The notes under the pieces are model-generated. The model ran no database searches. It was not told where the DNA came from and worked only from the letters and a program-made list of their open reading frames with translations. A program made the translations under genes and the position numbers. Shown piece by piece: positions 58,745 through 64,000 of a stretch of DNA of 64,000 nucleotides; the first letter of the stretch is position 1, and the number at the start of each line of letters is the position of its first letter. Location of the stretch: the NCBI GenBank assembly GCA_023614405.1, contig CM042691.1, positions 174,688,927 through 174,752,926 of the forward strand, written 5' to 3'. This stretch comes from Avena insularis. Its lineage: Eukaryota; Streptophyta; Magnoliopsida; Poales; Poaceae.

Positions 58745-60952
58745 TTTTAGAGGGCGCAGCTATGTTTATCTAGTGTGTTTGGCAGCCGCATGGTGTGGCG
58801 TAGGTAGGGTGTCAAGTGGGATCCCACCAAAATCCCACTTCTAGTTCATTAGCCAAAATCTAGTGTAAAATTTTGATCAAAATTTGAAATAGATTTTGAC
58901 AAATGAATTAGAAGTGGAATTTTGGTGAGATCCCACTTGACACCGTAGAAGTAGTACATAGGAAGGAAACCACTTTGGTCCTTAGCGACAAAAAGATTCA
59001 AACGTTTCAGGTTTTGAAATTTTCACTTGCTTCCCAACCATCGGGAGAGAAAGGGTATTCAATAAGATCGGCCATGCGCAGTAGTACTTCTTATCTTATC
59101 TTTTTCATCAAAAAAACTATATAGTGTACTGATAAATTTTAACATGATCCGTTGGATCAAGACTAGAAAATCCAAACTTAGCTAACAGTTGGATCTTCTT
59201 TTCCATTCTTAGCATCTGGAAGACTCTATTGATAGTCCTTACCACAATGAACGCTAGTATGCACAAACCTTAAAACACACTTCAGTGCATAGTTTTAGGG
59301 ATCTTGTGCTAACTACATGGACTTGGATGTAATTTTAATTTTTATGAGGTCCGCTATGCAACTCGTACTTCCACCGACCGTTTATTAACTAAAGCACCTA
59401 GCTCCTACGGGACCTACCACAGTTAGAAGAAAATGCAACCGCCCCAATTATATCACGAAGTGGACCATGGTCTCTCTGTTTTTTAAGCTTCCTAGCTAAG
59501 TTCGCATGCTTCACTGCCTTCTTGCCGATTTAACAGACTTATTACGTCAAACATGATATACAACTAGGTGGAGTACATTTCACTTGAATTATATCTCTTT
59601 TCTTAGGTAGATGGGTACATATTCTTGTAGTAAAACAATGTCGTCGGTGTGAATTTCCAACTATCTGGAAAGGAACATTATCAATTTGTCGAGTGATGAA
59701 GAGATTGTTCTTTTACATAAAGAAAGCCCGAAGAATATGGATCTGAATTCCACAAGCCAAGCTTCCTAAAATATTAAGTGGACCAACATGTTTTACTTAC
59801 AATTCCCATGTTAAATGCTATGAGTTTTCAAACTTCGTCCTAACAAACTCTGCCCACTTGAATGACTTTATGTAATTTTATCAAAATTAGGTCAAATTTG
59901 AACTAAAAGTAAATTGTAGGTTCCTTTGAAATATGTGTGAATTTTTTTGGATATAACCATCGAGGGGTCATTTAATATATCACATACCACCACCGAGAAT
60001 TTTGACAAAACAGCTTCAACTTCTTACTAAGATTTTGCATCTTGACAATTTAACGAAATTAGGTCAAACTTGAGCTACAAGTAACCGCGATGGATTGCTC
60101 TCGAATTAAATGTCATTTCATGGGTAGAGGAGTACATCTTCTCACAGTAAACAACACTATCGGTGAGAGTTTCCAATATCAGGAAATCACATTCTAAATT
60201 TCCACAATGATGACGAGGTTGTTCCTTTTCAAAAAGAAAGTCTAAAGAATATGGATCTGAATGCCACAATCTAATCTTTTAGACATATATAGTGGACCGT
60301 CATGTTGTACTTACGATTCCCATGTTTTATGATTTTTCAAACTTTGTCCTAGCTAACTCTGTCCACTTGTATGACTTTATGTCGAGTTATCGAAATTAGG
60401 TGAAACTTCAACTACAAGTAAACTGTAGAATGTGTTGAAAGTTTTACGAATATTTTCTAGAGGTAACCATGGGGGAGTCATTTAATATACGTATCATAAA
60501 CCACCACCGAGAATTTTGACAACAGGTTCAACTTCTTGCTGAGATTTTGCATCTTGACAACTTGATGAAATTAGGTCAAACTAGATCTACTAGTAATCGC
60601 GATAGATTGTTGTTGAACTAATTATCTTTTTCGAAGGTAGATGGGTGCATCTTCTTTTAGTAAGCAATATCGTCAAAGTGAGTTTCCAACTATCAGGAAA
60701 GAACATTATCTATTTTTCGAAATTAGGTCAAATTTGAGCTATAAGTAAGCGCGATAGATTGCTCTCGAATCAAATGTCATTTCATGGGTGGTGCATCTTC
60801 TCGTAGTAAAAAACACCATTGTTGTGAATTTCCAACTATCAGGAAATTATATTTTAAATATTCAAAGTGATGACCAGATTGTTCCTTTACAAAAAGAAAG
60901 TCTAGACAATATATATGGATCGGAATTACACAAGCCAAGCTTTCAGACATAT
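58745..60952. repeat. Higher-order repeat, copy 3
   Basis: Matches copy 2 (for example the segment 'actttggtccttag' at 58971 against 'actttggtccttgg' at 56261) with a 137-bp MITE inserted near its start. The motif 'aattaggt.aaa' appears at about 59889, 60061, 60398, 60573 and 60726, giving the same 510-bp period and one extra shortened subunit. The right end is cut by an LTR at 60953, within the sequence 'agacatat|atagtggacc' known from other subunits. Confidence 0.8.
58808..58944. mobile_element. MITE, 137 bp, long terminal inverted repeats
   Basis: Starts GGTGTCAAGTGGGATCCCAC and ends with the complementary form (cccacttgacacc); the inverted repeats extend about 45 bp with a few mismatches. 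GTAG lies directly on both sides (58804-58807, 58945-58948). The homologous place in repeat copy 2 (about 56228-56245, 'ggagtaggagtaatacatagg'-like) lacks the insert, which is an empty site. Superfamily not assigned. Confidence 0.85.
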
Positions 60953-63087
60953 TGTAAGATCTCACCCAATAAGGTAGAGAACCCTGTGATTGCAGTGCTA
61001 GTCCCTGGATCGAATTTCTAGCGCCCACAATTTAAGATGAAGTATACAGATACAAAGGTCATTATTACATCGAAATTCTAGGAGTACAATAGTTCTTACA
61101 ACTCACTTAGCCCAAGTCTAACATATAAAGATTTCTCATTACAAAGAATATAAATAAAGTCATCATCTTCATGTGCCACAGGGAAACATGTTGAGTGTAG
61201 ACTCATAACCCTACTCACCATCAGCGTAACCTGCAACATGATAAGTTATAGCCACAAGGGGTCAATACAGTTGGAATTGTATTGGCAACTAATACCATAT
61301 TTATAAAGTAGAGACTAACATCTACATGATTTTGGCTAAGTGTGGTTCAGGCTGGCTTTGCTCAAATAAGGTTTATTCTACTAGTTTGAAAATACTAAGT
61401 TTTTCTTTACAAAATACTAAGGAACCACCAATAGACATTGGTGAACCTCTACCCTTGTTCACCCATGAATTCTAACTTAGAGAAATTTGGATGACGAGAT
61501 TCTCGACAATTTCAATGCCTTTGATGCTCAAAACTGTCCATAACCAGGGACATGGCTAAGTACTTAGGTTTACACTCTCTAAAGGTGGTGAACTTTCCCC
61601 ACAAGACTCTACATGCATCAAGACGAGATTTTTCAGAAGCAATCCCTCAGACCACCATGGACGCGTTCCATCCTATCAACTCTACCACCATCTGTCCATC
61701 TGGCTGAGTTCTTGCTACTTAGTTGGTCAAGGCAGAGCTCATATGACATGTTTTTGCACTGGAAGCTTCTCAACGCAAAACATCTCAAATCTCTTTGTTC
61801 CTGGGTGGCCATCCACAAGTGTGATACACAGGGTAAACCATAGAAATGGGCCCTATGTAACCACTCAACACAAACCATACAAGTCCCATTCCACCCAGGT
61901 GTTTCATTAACAAGTTGTTTTCTGAGTAAAAAACACATAGGCATAATAATTTCCATAATGTCATAATATGAATTTTCCACCCACTAATTTCAATAGCAAG
62001 TCTAAGCATTCTAGCATCCAAAGTCTCCTAAGTTAGGAAAATTCTACCAAGATATACTCTATAGGATCTACCATAGCATAGAATTATACTTGAAAACTAC
62101 CATGAAAGTCCTACCAAAATATCACTAGTGCAATAGGTAAAATAATAGGACAAAATATGAAGTATCATTTGCCTTGTTAGATAGGGGAAGAGGTACAATC
62201 CTCACAATCACACACTTCACAATCCACAAAATCTAGACAACACAATTCAAAAAAAATATATACAAATCAATATAACACTCAAAATTAATACGAATGCATG
62301 CAAAAATGAAATGAGGTACATAACACATTTTTTTAAACCAAACTCTATAGTACACAAGATAAAGTATACAATTTAAAATCTAAATAACACAAAAACCACC
62401 TAAAAATAATATACCTAATAATTTTTATAGCCAAAATACTCCTAAAAATGTTTTTGCACAAAATTATAATTTTACCAAAGCAAAAGTCCAAGGTAAGACC
62501 ATAGATGCAAAGTTCACATTTTTCTGAATCCATAGATACCTAATTTGTAATTTTCTGAAATATAGATCATAATTTATGAATTTTACAAATTAAATCAACT
62601 AATAGATCAAATCTGGATTTTTAAATCAAAACCCTAGACACGCGGCGCTTCCTGATTGGCCCATACCGGTTCGCACGGATCACGCCCGTGCACCGTCAGA
62701 TCTAAGTTAGATCCTGCGGTCTAGATCTGCCTGCACCATTTCGCCTGAACATCTAATCGCAGCCACTAGATCTAGATCCAGCGGATCAAAATGCTCTGAC
62801 CAAATCCGAGCAGCGCAAATGGCGAGCGCGGCAGTGGCGCATCTATCGACGGTGTTCCGGCGAGACCAGGGGGTAAGAGAGGAGGCTTAGGGGCTATACT
62901 GAGTCGTGGCAACGAGGTGGATGATGTGGTGGTCATGGACGAGGGCAGGGTGCACGGACACGGCTGTAATTCCTCGTCGGAGTTCAGCTCGTCATCGGGT
63001 GCTCACAGTCGATGACGAGGGCGACGTTCTAGGGAACAAGAGGGAAAGCGGCAAACATCAGGAGGTGAGCAAGAAGAAGGCAAGCAC
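60953..63087 (-). mobile_element. Long LTR of the 27020-31069 family, cut at right
   Basis: The 3' end (left on the + strand) reads TGTAAGATCTCACCC and aligns with TGTAAGGGTCCCAACC at 27020. Similarity continues ('aaggtagag..ccctgtg', 'tgctagtccctggatc', 'gccacaaggg.tcaatac'). The shared LTR block is at about 61537-61600, 585-650 bp from the end. A GC-rich leader starts at about 62635, where 'gacacgcg' matches 29083. A CACTA element enters at 63088. Whether it is a solo LTR or a full element cannot be told. Left flank is CATAT. Confidence 0.85.
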
Positions 63088-64000
63088 CACTACTAGGAAA
63101 ATGGCTATAGGTAATCAGCACATCCGTGGCTCACATGGTTGAAGTGCCCCACGGCTAAAACAGGCGTGGCTCACCTATGGGCAGTGCCCTACTAGTAAGT
63201 AGAACAACTGTGGTGCACATGACCATAGTGCGCCACAGATATGTGTGGGCTAGGGCCCTGTTGGCCACACGCCAAACATCTGTAGCGCACATAGGGTAGG
63301 TGCGCTACGGTTGTTAGTGTCAATCGTGGCGCACATGGAGGGGGTGCGCTACGCCTAAGCGCATGCCCCTCTCTGCTATGAAACGGCTAGACACATCCGT
63401 GGCGCACTATGGCATGTGCACCACGGATGTATAAACTTAGTAGTAGGGCACCTTGCCCTAGTGCCCTACACCTAACTATCCTGCACCAACTCCACCCCCT
63501 CCCACCCCCCCCCCCCCCGTGGATCGCCTTTTTAGGCTTTGCAAAAAATAAAAGAAAATGATAAAGACTTCAAAAAATTAAATCCTTTCATATTTAGGTA
63601 GGTAATGTGGTATAGCTTCTAGTAAAATTAACAAACATGAGTTTCGACTTTATTTTCAAAAAAGTCATGCCACGGTAAAAAGGCCATAACTTTTGCATAC
63701 AATATCGAAAAAAATCGTATAATATACAAAAATGACGAGAACGAGATTTCGCATCCATTCGCAATGACCTCGGGTCGTTTAGCGATTTTTTAGATTTTCA
63801 AAATTCGAAAAGAGTAAAAAGTTACGGTCAAAAGACCATTTTTTCCTGCAGAAAAAAAATAGAGGGAAACTTACCCGTAGCGCACCACCACCTAGTGCGC
63901 CATGGATAAGCTTGGGAGGGATTCAAATTTGAATCACCACCCCACCCACCTACCCCTATTCCCTCCCTCTTCTCCTTTTCATTCTCCTCCCTCCTCCTTT
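63088..64000 (+). mobile_element. CACTA transposon end with subterminal repeats (incomplete)
   Basis: The terminus is CACTACTAGGAAAATGGC at 63088. Within the next 340 bp there are about ten copies of a 10-bp motif, cgtggcgcac and variants, in alternating orientation, for example at 63125, 63165, 63209, 63229 (inverse), 63271 and 63400. Two more follow near 63880 and 63896 (inverse). Subterminal motifs of this kind bind the CACTA accessory protein. A run of C is at 63506-63519. 63530-63870 is AT-rich without a recognised feature. The transposase and other end are off the window. The possible 3-bp duplication is CAC (63085-63087). Confidence 0.88.

Noticed and set aside
57163..60760. Regular repeats reminiscent of a CRISPR array
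   Set aside because: The period is about 510 bp, subunits are diverged and contiguous, and the DNA is a plant nuclear repeat.
41624..60952. One single CACTA element covering the whole stretch
   Set aside because: No CACTA terminus was found at either side, so the link between the TNP2 relic and the 2.73-kb repeat remains unproven.

Overview
The window is eukaryotic repeat DNA from a grass nuclear genome, almost certainly a pooid (wheat, barley, oat or ryegrass group). The evidence is the kinds of transposable element present: a Copia LTR starting TGTTGGATATATGCCC (BARE/Angela/WIS type), an Athila-clade element whose LTR starts TGATACGT and which carries only gag and protease (Sabrina/Fatima type), a Tat-clade Gypsy with two RNase H domains, Tekay/Del-type chromoviruses with LTRs of 3.4-4 kb, a CACTA end starting CACTACTAGGAAAA, and an L1-type LINE. 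Element family names are from recognition, not from a search. I see no intact host gene, tRNA, rRNA or CRISPR array.

Positions 1-41623 are a nest of insertions. A Copia element (31827-41623) was entered by an Athila-type element (right end 31826). That element received a Tat Gypsy (right end 23858) and, in its LTR, a solo LTR (27020-31069). The Tat element was entered by a second TGATACG-type LTR element (right end 16109). That one was entered by a very long LTR (right end 14996), which itself received a Tekay element (1001-7029) and a solo LTR (7166-10536). For the chain of elements ending at 14996, 16109, 23858, 31826 and 41623 only the right end lies in the window. The complete inner insertions have matching 5-bp target-site duplications (TSDs): GCTTG, GTATA and TCATG.

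Positions 41624-60952 are older DNA-transposon-like sequence. They hold a broken CACTA TNP2 transposase on the + strand (41728-45403), a decayed RING-H2 gene fragment on the - strand (about 45650-46260), a nearly complete LINE (47361-53962, 15-bp TSD) that carries an LTR fragment, and an unclassified higher-order repeat (54318-60952) with 2.73-kb units containing about 510-bp subunits and one small MITE. From 60953 another long LTR begins. It is cut at 63088 by a CACTA end with inverted subterminal repeats that runs off the window.

The genes do not form a pathway: all coding sequence is decayed transposon protein or a gene fragment. The most interesting signal is non-coding. A block of about 60 bp is recognisable in six long-LTR copies of different families, and in the five whose 3' end is visible it lies roughly 590-760 bp from that end. 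Also notable are a 3,958-bp tandem duplication inside the Copia element, a 9-bp microhomology deletion in the Tekay element, a Tat element with a gag-like module repeated upstream and changed catalytic residues (YVDN in RT, TNNG in integrase), and the 2.73-kb array.
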